Source of the DNA: Nonomuraea polychroma
Lineage (GTDB): Bacteria; Actinomycetota; Actinomycetes; Streptosporangiales; Streptosporangiaceae
Reading direction: 5' to 3'
Assembly: GCF_004011505.1 (NCBI RefSeq)
Contig: NZ_SAUN01000001.1
Location: 8,459,501-8,523,500, forward strand
DNA: 64,000 bases
The position numbers and the translations under genes were made by a program. This document shows, piece by piece, positions 7,971 to 16,256 of the stretch. Position 1 is the stretch's first letter; each line of letters opens with the position of its first letter. The notes beneath the pieces were generated by a model. That model was not told where the DNA came from. It did not search any database and was given only the letters and a program-made list of their open reading frames with translations.

Positions 7971-9814
7971 CAGCGCACCCCTCCCTGCTCACCGGCCATG
8001 GAAGGCTCCGCTTCCTGAACCTCGTCACCCAGCTCGACCTCGTCGTAATGAGCGAAGACCCGCCGGTAGAGCCGGCTTCGCGCGATCAGCTCGTCATGCG
8101 TTCCGAAGTCGACGACCTGGCCGCGCCTGAGCAGCAGCACCTTGTCCGCCCACCGGATCTGCGAGAGCCGGTGAGTGATCAGCAGAGTCGTCCGCCCTTC
8201 GAGAATCCGCCCGATGGCCTGCTGGATCTTGTCTTCCGTCGCCGAGTCGATGGCGCTGGTGGAGTCGTCCAGCACGAGAATGGCGGGGTCGGTCAGCAAC
8301 GCCCGCGCGATGGCCAGCCGCTGCCGCTGCCCGCCGGAGAGGGTGACGCCCCGCTCCCCGATGACGGTGTCGTATCCCTCGTCGAGCTCGTTGATGAACT
8401 CGGCGGCCTGCGCGTCCTCCGCGGCCCTGACCACCGCCTCCTGATCGGCCCGCTGTCCCATGCTGAAGGCGATGTTCTCGGTCACGGACCGCGAGAACAG
8501 CACGATGTCCTGCTCGATCGTGGAGATCTGCGACCGCAGCGAGTCCAGGTCCCAGTCCCGCACGTCGACCCCGTCGACCAGGATCCGCCCGGCCGTGACG
8601 TCGTAGATGCGCGGAACCAGCTTGGTGAGCGTGCTCTTCCCCGACCCGGTCTCGCCGACGATCGCGACCGTCTCACCCGGCCGCACCGTGAACGTCACCC
8701 CGCGCAGCACAGGGTCGCCGTCCTCCTCGTAGCCGAAGGTGACGTCCTCGAAGACGATCTCCCCGGTGATCGGCGCGGCATGCCCGTCCACCCGCTGCTC
8801 GATCTCGCTCTCTGAGGTGATGATGCTGAGGATCCGGCGCGACGACACGATCCCGATCTGGATCAACGAGAACGTGAAGATCGACATCTGCGTCGGGAAC
8901 CCGAGCATGCCCATGAGCCCCATGAACGCCACGAGCTCCCCGAGGGTGATCGCCCCGATGCCTTGGAGATAGAGCCCGTGCCACAACGCGCCCGCCATCG
9001 CCAGGGAGAACAGCAGAGTCGGCAGGTAACGGGCCTGGACGAGCCCGTTCCGTACGAACGAGTCCCGATAGCGCCGTGCGTTGGCCCGGAAGCGCAGCCG
9101 CTCCTGCCCTTCCTGCGCGGTCACCTTGATCACCTCGATGCCCCGCACCGCCTGGTTGAGACCGGCGTTGAGATCCCCGAACTCCTCGCGCATCCGGGTC
9201 GCCACGGGGTTGAGCTGCCTCATGTAGTGCCAGAGCGCGATCACGAAGAAGACCGCGAAGACCCCCGGCGCCAGCAGCAACCGCGGATCGATCGCGGCGA
9301 TGAAGAACAGCGGGACGATCCCGGTGAGACCGGAGTCCACGATCAGATCGAGGCCCGGCGTGATCATGATGGACAACTGCCGGATGTCGTTGGCAGCCCG
9401 GGCCATCAGATCGCCGACCCGCTGCCGATTGTGGAACGTCTGGCTCTTGCCCAGCAGGCTCACGTAGAGCTCGTCACGCGCGTCCCGCTCCAGCCGCTTG
9501 GCCAGGACCTCGCTGGACATCCGCGCCACGAGATCGAACCCGCCCCGGGCGATCACGATCGCCAGCAGCGCCAGCGCGATGAGCCCGAGCGCGTCCATCG
9601 GCTCGCCGCGCTCCCCCAGCACGGCGTCGAAGGCGTCACCGGTGAGCTGCGGCACCATGGCGTTGAGCACCGTCATGACCACCGACCCGCCGAGGAACCC
9701 GAGCAGGGCGAGCGGATGGCGCCGCAGGTGGGACCAGAGCCAGCGCACCGGCCCACGCCGGTTGTACGGCGGTCCGGAAACGGAGAACTCGGACGTGCTG
9801 GCCGTCGCAGTCAC
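7970..9814 (-). CDS. ABC exporter half-transporter, subunit with Asp in place of catalytic Glu
   Basis: A 614-residue type I ABC half-exporter and first gene of the pair. The transmembrane domain spans roughly residues 35-325. The ATPase has Walker A GETGSGKS (387-394), canonical signature LSGGQ (492-496) and Walker B LVLDD, where Asp517 replaces the catalytic Glu. The conserved His of the H-loop is present (ITHRLS). The canonical signature completes the active ATP site with the partner Walker motifs, while its own Walker B sits in the degenerate site. The GTG start at 9814 has a G-rich Shine-Dalgarno. No dedicated regulator adjoins it. Confidence 0.92.
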   Translation of the reverse strand: MTATASTSEFSVSGPPYNRRGPVRWLWSHLRRHPLALLGFLGGSVVMTVLNAMVPQLTGDAFDAVLGERGEPMDALGLIALALLAIVIARGGFDLVARMSSEVLAKRLERDARDELYVSLLGKSQTFHNRQRVGDLMARAANDIRQLSIMITPGLDLIVDSGLTGIVPLFFIAAIDPRLLLAPGVFAVFFVIALWHYMRQLNPVATRMREEFGDLNAGLNQAVRGIEVIKVTAQEGQERLRFRANARRYRDSFVRNGLVQARYLPTLLFSLAMAGALWHGLYLQGIGAITLGELVAFMGLMGMLGFPTQMSIFTFSLIQIGIVSSRRILSIITSESEIEQRVDGHAAPITGEIVFEDVTFGYEEDGDPVLRGVTFTVRPGETVAIVGETGSGKSTLTKLVPRIYDVTAGRILVDGVDVRDWDLDSLRSQISTIEQDIVLFSRSVTENIAFSMGQRADQEAVVRAAEDAQAAEFINELDEGYDTVIGERGVTLSGGQRQRLAIARALLTDPAILVLDDSTSAIDSATEDKIQQAIGRILEGRTTLLITHRLSQIRWADKVLLLRRGQVVDFGTHDELIARSRLYRRVFAHYDEVELGDEVQEAEPSMAGEQGGVR

Positions 9815-9917
9815 AGGTACCGCCCCCGATGCGGCTAGGCGAACGTTCGACCCCGCTTTCTATCACCGCCCACCGACAGTTTCCCAACGGTTTTCTCCCG
9901 GCCTCGGGCCGGCGACG

Positions 9918-10718
9918 CTACGGCGCCGTGAGCGGTTCGGCCTGGTAGGCCCGGTGCAGCAGCTGTACGAAAGACGGCGCATCAGGCAAGGCCACGGAGC
10001 CGATCCGATGGACCGCCACTCCCGGCGTCCATGAGTTCATGACCACGGCCCCGGCCAGCGCCGGCAGGTCAGCGAGCGTGACCTGCTCGACGCGCTGGGG
10101 CACGCCGAGGCGATCCAGCTGCCGGCGCACCATGGCCATCGTGGTGCCGCCCAGCATCTCGGCGTCGGGCCAGATCACGGCGGCGCCGTCCCAGAAGGCA
10201 AGGTTCCAGATCGATCCCTCGCTGAGCCGGCCCCGGCGGTCGACGAAGGCGGCGTCGTCGTACCCCTGCAGGACGGCCTGGCGGAGAAAGTACGTCTTGG
10301 CCCCCTCTCCGACGTGCTTCACAGCCGGGAGGAACCGTTCGTGCTCGACCGCCGCCAGCGCGAGCGGCCCGCGCGGGCCGGAGGCGGCCGGTCCGGTGCG
10401 TACGAGCAGTTCGGGCTCCACGTCCTTTCCTGCCACGGTGAACTCACCCGCTGGGGAGTACACCGTGGCCGTCAGCGAGAGATCAGCCGGGCCGGCTTGG
10501 AGTGCCGCCCGGAGGCATGCCCGCACCCGATCGTCGGGCAACGCCTGGCCGAACAACTCGACGGAAGCGGATCGCAACCGCTCCAGGTGGAGGTCCAGCC
10601 CCCGCACCTGGCCACCACGCACCTGCATGGCGGTGAAATGCGCGTAGCCCGCGAAGGCGAACGGTCCCAGCTCCTCGGCACTCGCCGCACGGCCGTTGCG
10701 GTGCACAACATAGGTCAT
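9918..10718 (-). CDS. Aminotransferase class IV family protein (PLP fold type IV)
   Basis: A 266-residue member of the branched-chain aminotransferase / aminodeoxychorismate lyase superfamily. The candidate PLP lysine lies in LPAVKHVGEG, followed by the family segment LSEGSIWNLAF (usual pattern S/T-E-x-S-x-x-N) and a GGTTMAMVRRQL cofactor-phosphate loop. It ends with a short Ala/Pro tail. The gene starts at an ATG 34 bases downstream of the NmrA-type gene and on the same strand, so it may be the second gene of that transcript. Actinobacteria often annotate this subfamily only as aminotransferase class IV; the reaction is unknown. Confidence 0.82.
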   Translation of the reverse strand: MTYVVHRNGRAASAEELGPFAFAGYAHFTAMQVRGGQVRGLDLHLERLRSASVELFGQALPDDRVRACLRAALQAGPADLSLTATVYSPAGEFTVAGKDVEPELLVRTGPAASGPRGPLALAAVEHERFLPAVKHVGEGAKTYFLRQAVLQGYDDAAFVDRRGRLSEGSIWNLAFWDGAAVIWPDAEMLGGTTMAMVRRQLDRLGVPQRVEQVTLADLPALAGAVVMNSWTPGVAVHRIGSVALPDAPSFVQLLHRAYQAEPLTAP

Positions 10719-10752
10719 GCGGCGAAGCTAAGCCTTCACACCGGTATGAAGG

Positions 10753-11592
10753 TCAACCTGCCGTGCGGAACGCGTCGGCGTGTGCGTGCGCCCATTCCTC
10801 GAACGTCCGCGGCGGCCGTCCGAGCACGTCCTGCACTGTCGGGTGGACCTCGGACTCGTCGAGCGTGCCGTCCACGAAGAACTGGAAGAACGCGTCGACG
10901 TACTCGACCGGCATGCCCGCTTCCATCTCCGCCCGCGCCTCGCTGTTCGTCAGGCCTTCGCACCGCAGGTCCCTGCCGAGCACCTGGCCGAGGATCGCGA
11001 CCTGGTCGGCGGGCAGCAACGCGCGGGGGCCGGTCAGCTCGTATATCCGGCCCTCGTGCCCGCCGTTCACCAGTGCGTGTGCCGCGACGGCCGCGATGTC
11101 ATACGGGTCGATGGCCGCGACCGGCACGTCCGCGAACGGCACCCGCACCACGTCACCGGCCTCGAGCTGCGGAAGCCAACGGAACGCGTTCGACATGAAG
11201 GACCTGGGCCGCAGGATCGTCCAGGGCAGTCCCGACTCCCGCAGGGCCCGCTCGGAGAGCGTCATGTAACGGGACACGGCGTTGTCCAGGTCCTCCAGCG
11301 CGGCCGAGCCGCCGGACATGAGGACGACGTGACGCACCCCGGCCTCACGTGCGCGGGCCAGCAGCCCCGGCATGTCCGCGTAGCCCGACAGGAGGAATAA
11401 CCCTTCAACGCCGTCGAGCGCTTTGACCAGGCTCTCTGGCTGGTTCAGGTCGCCGGTGACGGGTTCGGCGCCCGTCGGGAGGGCGAGGCCGTGCGGGTTG
11501 CGGACGAGTGCCCGCACCTGCTGACCGGTCGAGGCCAGTGCGTCGACCAGCTCGGATCCGACGTTCCCGGTAGCACCTGACACCAAGATCAT
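10753..11592 (-). CDS. NmrA-like NAD(P)-binding protein
   Basis: A 279-residue atypical short-chain dehydrogenase of the NmrA/HSCARG group. It opens MILVSGATGNVGSELVDAL, the glycine-rich Rossmann loop, and later has HVVLMSGG and a TILRPRSFMSNAF segment typical of NAD(P)H-binding NmrA proteins. ATG 11592 is preferred over more upstream codons because GGAGG lies five bases before it. A divergent TetR gene begins 179 bases away and is the likely regulator. The role is probably reductase or redox sensing; substrate unknown. Related copies lie at 17.4, 17.8 and 32.4 kb. Confidence 0.85.
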   Translation of the reverse strand: MILVSGATGNVGSELVDALASTGQQVRALVRNPHGLALPTGAEPVTGDLNQPESLVKALDGVEGLFLLSGYADMPGLLARAREAGVRHVVLMSGGSAALEDLDNAVSRYMTLSERALRESGLPWTILRPRSFMSNAFRWLPQLEAGDVVRVPFADVPVAAIDPYDIAAVAAHALVNGGHEGRIYELTGPRALLPADQVAILGQVLGRDLRCEGLTNSEARAEMEAGMPVEYVDAFFQFFVDGTLDESEVHPTVQDVLGRPPRTFEEWAHAHADAFRTAG

Positions 11593-11770
11593 ATGAGCCT
11601 CCATCTTCACGGAGCCCGGACGAGCCCGACCGCCAGGGTAGCCAGCGCGCCCGCGACGGCGGCGATTGTAATCGCGTCGGTCTCACCCTGTGGCATTGTT
11701 GTGGACCGACAACCACGTAAAGTAAAGCATGCATGGCAATGGGTGAAACAATGATGGCAAGGGGATCGCC

Positions 11771-12406
11771 ATGGGCAGGCAGGCCGGGACAACGGGGCGT
11801 CCGCGTGGCGGGCTTGCGGACAAGCGGCGGGCGATCCTGGAGGGCGCGCTGACGGTGTTCGCCCGCGACGGCTACACCCGCGCCAGCATCGACGCGATCT
11901 CCGCCGCGGCCGGGGTGTCCACCCGTACGATCTACAACCACTTCACGGACAAGGCCGAGTTGTTCCTGACCGTCATCCATGAGAGCGCCGCCCGGGTGGC
12001 CGCCGCGGACTCCACGATCATCGAGCGTCACCTGCGCAAGGTCGTGGACGTAGAAGCCGATCTGATCGAGTTCGGGCGGGAGTGGGTGGCGCCGCGGCCG
12101 GAGTTCGCGGCGCACTTCGCACTGGTACGGCAGGTCAACGCCGAGGTCGGGCACATCCCCGACGAGGCGGTCGAGGCCTGGCAGGAGGCCGGGCCGCGGC
12201 GGGTCCGCCGGGAACTCGCCGGGTATCTGGCGGCCATGGGCGAGCGCGGGCTGCTCGAGATCGCCGATGCGGAGCGGGCGGCGCTGCATCTGATGTTGCT
12301 GGTCGCCGCCGGGCTGACGTCGCGCGTGGACGAGCCCAGTGCCGAGGAGATCGACGAGACGGTCACCGCGGGCGTACGCGCCTTCCTGCACGGCTACGCG
12401 CCCTGA
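11771..12406 (+). CDS. TetR-family regulator
   Basis: A 211-residue TetR/AcrR repressor. The N-terminal helix-turn-helix is textbook (RAILEGALTVFARDGYTRAS, then AAGVSTRTIYNHFTDKAELF). The C-terminal helical domain is a ligand pocket of unknown specificity. It is divergent from the NmrA-like gene, whose promoter must lie in the shared spacer at 11593-11770. In that spacer CATTGTT and AACAATG form separated inverted half-sites, but I see no single convincing palindrome. Decayed gene pieces follow on the same strand. Confidence 0.88.
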   Translation: MGRQAGTTGRPRGGLADKRRAILEGALTVFARDGYTRASIDAISAAAGVSTRTIYNHFTDKAELFLTVIHESAARVAAADSTIIERHLRKVVDVEADLIEFGREWVAPRPEFAAHFALVRQVNAEVGHIPDEAVEAWQEAGPRRVRRELAGYLAAMGERGLLEIADAERAALHLMLLVAAGLTSRVDEPSAEEIDETVTAGVRAFLHGYAP

Positions 12407-12430
12407 ATAAGGGCTGACCACCCGTAAGCA

Positions 12431-12720
12431 TTGGCGGCCGGCACCTGGTACGCACCTGACCAGACCGTCGGCTTCTGGATCCGGCGGATGGCGGGAAACG
12501 GTCGTCCACCGCATCGACGCCGAGCTCGGCACCGGGGAGCCGGTCGCGCCGGTCCCGCACGACCTCGCCATCGACGGCATCGACGAGCTGCTCAAGGTTT
12601 CGTGGCGTACGAGGTCGCCGAATGGGCGAGTACTTCACCGACATCCTGGCCGGCTCGCCGGACCGGACGTACGCGGTGCGGGCCGACGCGGCGGCATGGA
12701 CGGTGCGGACCGGCCCAGAG
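12431..12720 (+). pseudogene. Frameshifted remnant of a maleylpyruvate isomerase-type protein
   Basis: Three reading frames in succession give contiguous family sequence: WYAPDQTVGFWIRRMA, then ETVVHRIDAELGTGEPV through LAIDGIDELLKV, then VAYEVAEW, then GEYFTDILAGSPDRTYAVRA. Together they match the middle and C-terminal part of mycothiol-dependent maleylpyruvate isomerase-like proteins (usual pattern RMAHETAVHRxDAE). At least three frameshifts occur in 290 bases, the N-terminal half is missing, and no intact product is possible. A related intact gene is at 1083-1724. Confidence 0.7.
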
Positions 12721-12721
12721 C

Positions 12722-13009
12722 CCGCTGCTGCGCGACCCCGTACAAGCCGTCTTCCTCCTGCCCACACCCCGATTCCGGCGAGACGCGCTCGCCGCTCGTT
12801 ACGCGGACCCCGCCCGCGCGCGGGCCAACTGGGGAGACCACGATCCGGAGACCATGCTCGTCAAACGCCTGGCGCGGGATGCCCTCTGGGATGACGAGGT
12901 ACGCAGGCAAGCTGCTCACCATGGCCTCGACACCATCGTGATCGACGGCAGCATCCCCGTTGCCGACCTGGCGAGCCAATTGGCGGCACGCTTCTGGCTG
13001 GAGCCCTGA
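12722..13009 (+). pseudogene. C-terminal remnant, possibly of a P-loop kinase-like protein
   Basis: The frame ending at 13009 reads AVFLLPTPRFRRDALAAR, then an ANWGDHDPETMLVKRLARD segment and an HHGLDTIVIDGS tail. This is good protein-like sequence and resembles the last 90 residues of adenylate-kinase-like P-loop proteins of Actinobacteria, in which a LVPTPEFR motif is followed by a helical lid. No Walker A lies upstream; the frame instead runs through the preceding isomerase remnant, so the gene has lost its 5' part. The family call is tentative. Confidence 0.45.
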
Positions 13010-13033
13010 CGCTCATCCGCGCCGTCACCGAGG

Positions 13034-13705
13034 TCAGTATCGACTCCTCGGCGCTTCATGGCCGGCCAAGCGTGCTTCGAGGCTGTCGAGGATGAGGTCG
13101 AGACCGTACTCGAACTCGTCGGCGAAGGCGTAGTCCCGATGCGTCACATGCTCGGCGAGCATCTCTGCCAGATGCGGATAGACGTCAGCCGGCAGCCGCT
13201 GCTGCATCTCCCCGGCGAACTCGTCGACGCCTTCGTCGGCGTCGAAGGGCAGGTTGAGCTCGGTCAGCACGAAGCCGTAGATGTAGGCGTCGATCGCGGA
13301 GAAGGCGTGTGCCGCCAGCGCGATCGAGAAGCCGTTGCGGCGCAGGCAGCCGAGCACGCTGTCGTGGTGCCGGAGCAGAGCCGGCCCCGGAGAGCGACGC
13401 GACTCGATGAGTCCCAGTGCCCACGGGTGCTTCGACAGGACGGCGCGGGCCGACGCGGCGCGGTCAATCATCGCCTGCCGCCACGGCTGCCGAGGGTCAG
13501 GGAGATCGATCTGGCTGAAGATCCAGTTCGCCAGCCCGTCCAGCAACGCATCCTTGCCGGCGAGGTGGTGGTAGAGCGACATCGCCTCGACGCCGAGCTC
13601 CTTGCCCACGTTGCGCATGCTGACCTGGACGAGGCCGCCACGGTCCGCGACCCGTACCGCGGCGTCAATGATGCGGTCGTGGCTGAGCACTGGGCGCCGA
13701 GGCAT
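13034..13705 (-). CDS. TetR-family regulator (TetR_C type)
   Basis: A 223-residue TetR repressor of the class with a tetracycline-repressor-like C-terminal domain. HTH: LSHDRIIDAAVRVADRGG, then RNVGKELGVEAMSLYHHLAGKDAL. The ligand domain contains the usual HPWALGLIESRR and the two long dimer helices. It is divergent from the alcohol dehydrogenase at 13792. The 86-base spacer holds two copies of one palindrome that fit a TetR operator, so it very likely represses both genes. Confidence 0.9.
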   Translation of the reverse strand: MPRRPVLSHDRIIDAAVRVADRGGLVQVSMRNVGKELGVEAMSLYHHLAGKDALLDGLANWIFSQIDLPDPRQPWRQAMIDRAASARAVLSKHPWALGLIESRRSPGPALLRHHDSVLGCLRRNGFSIALAAHAFSAIDAYIYGFVLTELNLPFDADEGVDEFAGEMQQRLPADVYPHLAEMLAEHVTHRDYAFADEFEYGLDLILDSLEARLAGHEAPRSRY

Positions 13706-13728
13706 GCGGGAAGCCCTTCGGATGGGAC

Positions 13729-13785
13729 TTGTTTACTTACAGGGGTAAGGTTATCATTCGAGCGAAAACTTACACATGTAAGGAG
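13729..13785 (+). promoter_or_regulatory. Promoter with two TetR-type operators
   Basis: Two 14-bp palindromes share one consensus: CTTACAGGGGTAAG (13736-13749) and CTTACACATGTAAG (13769-13782). Their centres are 33 bp apart, about three helical turns. A promoter for the dehydrogenase fits between and around them: TTGTTT (13729-13734), 17 bases, TATCAT (13752-13757). Operator 1 lies in its spacer, and operator 2 covers the ribosome site AAGGAG. Confidence 0.75.
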
Positions 13786-13791
13786 TGGCCC

Positions 13792-14739
13792 ATGCAGGCC
13801 GCAGTCATCGACAGGTACGGCCCACCCGACGTCGTACGCGTCGCGCAGATTCCACAACCCACACCACGTGCCGACGAGGTTCTGGTACATGTCAAGGCGG
13901 TGGCGGTCACCTCGGCCGACTCCCGCATCCGCGGAGCCCGGTTCCCCGCGGGATTCGCGGTGTTCGCGCGGCTGATCTTCGGCGTCTTCCGGCCGCGGCG
14001 CAAGGTTCTGGGCAGCGCCTTCTCCGGGGAGGTCGAGGCCGTCGGCCCGCACGTACGTGGCATCGCACCAGGTGACGAAGTATGCGGCATGACCGGTCTG
14101 AAGCTGGGCGCGCACGCCGAATACGTGGCGACGCCGGCGAAGAAGCTCGCGCGGAAGCCGTCCAAAGTGAGCCATGAGGATGCGGCCGGGCTGCTGTTCG
14201 GCGGCTCGACGGCATTGTTCTTCCTACGGGACAAGGCGTCGGTGGGCCCCGGCACGTCCGTGCTCGTCAACGGTGCGTCAGGCGCGATCGGCACGAACGC
14301 CGTCCAGCTGGCGAAGCACCTTGGCGCGACGGTCACAGGTGTGACCAGCAAGGCGAATGTCCCGCTGGTGGCCGGCTTGGGAGCCGAACGGATCATCGAC
14401 TACACCAACGACGATCTGGCCGGCACCACCGACCGGTTCGACGTGGTGCTGGACACCGTCGGCAACCTCTCGATCGCCTCCGGCCGGCACCTGCTGACCG
14501 CGAACGGCGTGTTGCTGCTGGCCGTCGCGGGCCTGGGCGACAACATCCGCGCCCGCGGCAACGTCGTCACCGGCACCGCACCCGAGCGCGTCGGGGACTT
14601 CGAGCTTCTGCTGCAACTGGTGGCCGACGGCAAGATCACCGTCGTGCTCGACAAGGTCTACGGCCTCCACGACATCGCAGAAGCTCACCGCCGGGTCGAC
14701 AGCGGCCACAAGGTCGGCAACATCGTCGTACGCCCATAG
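13792..14739 (+). CDS. NAD(P)-dependent alcohol dehydrogenase, quinone-oxidoreductase type
   Basis: A 315-residue medium-chain dehydrogenase/reductase. The N-terminal GroES-like domain starts MQAAVIDRYGPPDVVRV. The Rossmann domain has VLVNGASGAIGTNAVQLAK (GxGxxG variant), LGAERIIDY and VLDTVGN. The zinc-ligand cysteines of true alcohol dehydrogenases are not seen, so it is closer to the zeta-crystallin/quinone reductase type. ATG 13792 is chosen for AAGGAG six bases before it. It is controlled by the divergent TetR through the paired operators, so it probably detoxifies a quinone, enone or aldehyde that also acts as inducer (inference). Confidence 0.88.
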   Translation: MQAAVIDRYGPPDVVRVAQIPQPTPRADEVLVHVKAVAVTSADSRIRGARFPAGFAVFARLIFGVFRPRRKVLGSAFSGEVEAVGPHVRGIAPGDEVCGMTGLKLGAHAEYVATPAKKLARKPSKVSHEDAAGLLFGGSTALFFLRDKASVGPGTSVLVNGASGAIGTNAVQLAKHLGATVTGVTSKANVPLVAGLGAERIIDYTNDDLAGTTDRFDVVLDTVGNLSIASGRHLLTANGVLLLAVAGLGDNIRARGNVVTGTAPERVGDFELLLQLVADGKITVVLDKVYGLHDIAEAHRRVDSGHKVGNIVVRP

Positions 14740-14853
14740 CCCACGGCATGCCAATCCCTGGGGCCGTCACCAGCGTCTCGGCGAGGTTGCTGTACAGCCG
14801 ACAGACCTGGCACATGCCCCTCAGCTCCCCGCCGGACCCGGCCGCCGACCAGA

Positions 14854-15087
14854 TCACGTTCTTACAGAAGCCCAAACCAGCATCCTGCGCTGCCTGGCGA
14901 GATCTGCCTCCAACTGCCGCAGCAGGTCACCGATCCGCGCCGCGCCGGCGAGAGCGGCCTGCACATCGACGGCCGCCGACCTCCCCGTCGCCACGGTGAC
15001 CGCGTCGGTATAAGCGCGAACCAGCGCCGCCAGCGCGACTTCCAATTCATCCCCCGCCGGCGTGCCCGGTACAGCAGCCATGCCCAT
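14854..15087 (-). CDS. Small hypothetical helical protein
   Basis: A 77-residue frame with good codon bias, Ala-rich and predicted all-helical: an N-terminal ELEVALAALVRAYTDAV stretch and an amphipathic IGDLLRQLEADLARQRRM helix. The ATG at 15087 follows GAGG with about five bases spacing. No family was recognised. Downstream (14760-14860) the same strand contains a CQVCRLYSNLAETLV string in another frame, which may be a remnant. It could be a spurious frame. Confidence 0.4.
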   Translation of the reverse strand: MGMAAVPGTPAGDELEVALAALVRAYTDAVTVATGRSAAVDVQAALAGAARIGDLLRQLEADLARQRRMLVWASVRT

Positions 15088-15298
15088 ACAGACCTCATCC
15101 CTCGTTCACTGCCAGCGGGGAGCGACGCCCCAGCGTTCTACCCGCTGCCCGCCTCTGCCATCCCTGATGAAGATCCCTGCACACCAGAACGTGTGACCAT
15201 GTGCATGCCGGTGGACGAGTGCGGCCGGCCGCCGTCCGTGGACCTGGCCGCGCGTTTCTACTCGGCCGGACGTAGCCCGATACCAATAGCCTGCGGCT

Positions 15299-15940
15299 AT
15301 GACTGGGATACTGACGTCGACTCCCGATGATGCCTTCGAGACGCTGCTGGACGGCAACCAGCGGTTCGTCACCGGCTCGCTGGAGCACCCCAACCAGGAC
15401 GCCGCACGCCGCGCCGAGACCGCACCGGCTCAGAGTCCCTTCGCGGTGCTGTTCGGGTGCTCCGATTCCCGGCTGGCCGCGGAGATCATCTTTGACCGGG
15501 GACTGGGTGATCTGTTCGTGGTCCGCACGGCCGGGCATGTGGTCGGTTCGGAGGTGCTGGGCAGCATCGAGTATGGGGTGAGCGTGCTGGACTGCCCGCT
15601 GATCGTGGTCCTGGGCCATGACTCGTGCGGGGCCATCGCGGCTGCCTGCGCCGCCGCCGACGGCGGCAGGGCACCCGCCGGCTTCGTCCGTGACGTCGTC
15701 GAGCGGGTGACCCCGAGCGTGCTGGCGGCCCGCGCCGCCGGACGCGACCAGGCCGAGGAGATCCTCCACGAGCACATCCGGCACACCGTCGACCTGCTGC
15801 TGGACCGCTCCCGCGTCCTGGCCGAGCGGGTGGGCGCCGGCCGCCTCGCCGTAGCGGGCCTGTCCTACCGGCTGGCCGACGGCAGTGCGCAGTTGGTCGC
15901 CTCCCATGGCCTGAGCAGGGCTGCTGCCTCCGCACGGTGA
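15299..15940 (+). CDS. Beta-class carbonic anhydrase
   Basis: A 213-residue cytoplasmic beta-carbonic anhydrase (CO2 + H2O to bicarbonate + H+). All catalytic residues are visible: Cys54-x-Asp56-x-Arg58 in FGCSDSR, and His107-x-x-Cys110 in GHDSCGA; the three zinc ligands and the Asp/Arg dyad are conserved. The opening FETLLDGNQRFV is also family-typical. The ATG at 15299 has no clear Shine-Dalgarno, so translation may be from a short or absent leader. It stands alone between a small minus-strand frame and Sua5. The family call is secure. Confidence 0.93.
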   Translation: MTGILTSTPDDAFETLLDGNQRFVTGSLEHPNQDAARRAETAPAQSPFAVLFGCSDSRLAAEIIFDRGLGDLFVVRTAGHVVGSEVLGSIEYGVSVLDCPLIVVLGHDSCGAIAAACAAADGGRAPAGFVRDVVERVTPSVLAARAAGRDQAEEILHEHIRHTVDLLLDRSRVLAERVGAGRLAVAGLSYRLADGSAQLVASHGLSRAAASAR

Positions 15941-16256
15941 AACCCGCTGCCGGCCGCCCGCCTGTCGTACGAGCCGGCCCGCGCGCTGCTGGACGAGCAG
16001 ACCGCAGTGCGCTGGCCCCTGAACGGGAGGGGGACCTGCATGCTCGCACCAGGCGACGCCCGGCGGTGACCGGCCAGCCGGGGTAGGGCCTGCGGGTTCT
16101 ACGCTGAGCCGGGCCGTGCTGGCGGTGTTCCCTCGGTGCCGCCGTGCCGGCTTCCGTGCGTCCGGGCTCACGCTGTGCCGTCGGCCTTGGTCTCGTCGTC
16201 ATGCGCCGACGAGACCACGCAAATGTGGAGAGCGGAACAGTGAGAGAATTGCGAGG
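15941..16256. other. Intergenic stretch, nothing recognised
   Basis: About 316 bases between carbonic anhydrase and Sua5. Open frames here have no recognisable homology. The frame of Sua5 is open upstream to 16116, but that extension is Arg/Cys-rich and unlike the family, so it is treated as noncoding leader. Confidence 0.4.

Noticed and set aside
5742..8018. Long plus-strand frame (about 758 codons) across the ABC exporter
   Set aside because: It is antisense to an ABC subunit with full Walker and signature motifs; its composition (His/Arg/Gln-rich) is typical of mirror frames.
11593..11770. Operator for the TetR/NmrA pair
   Set aside because: Only separated half-sites (CATTGTT and AACAATG, about 45 bases apart) and imperfect short repeats were found; not convincing enough to list as a site.
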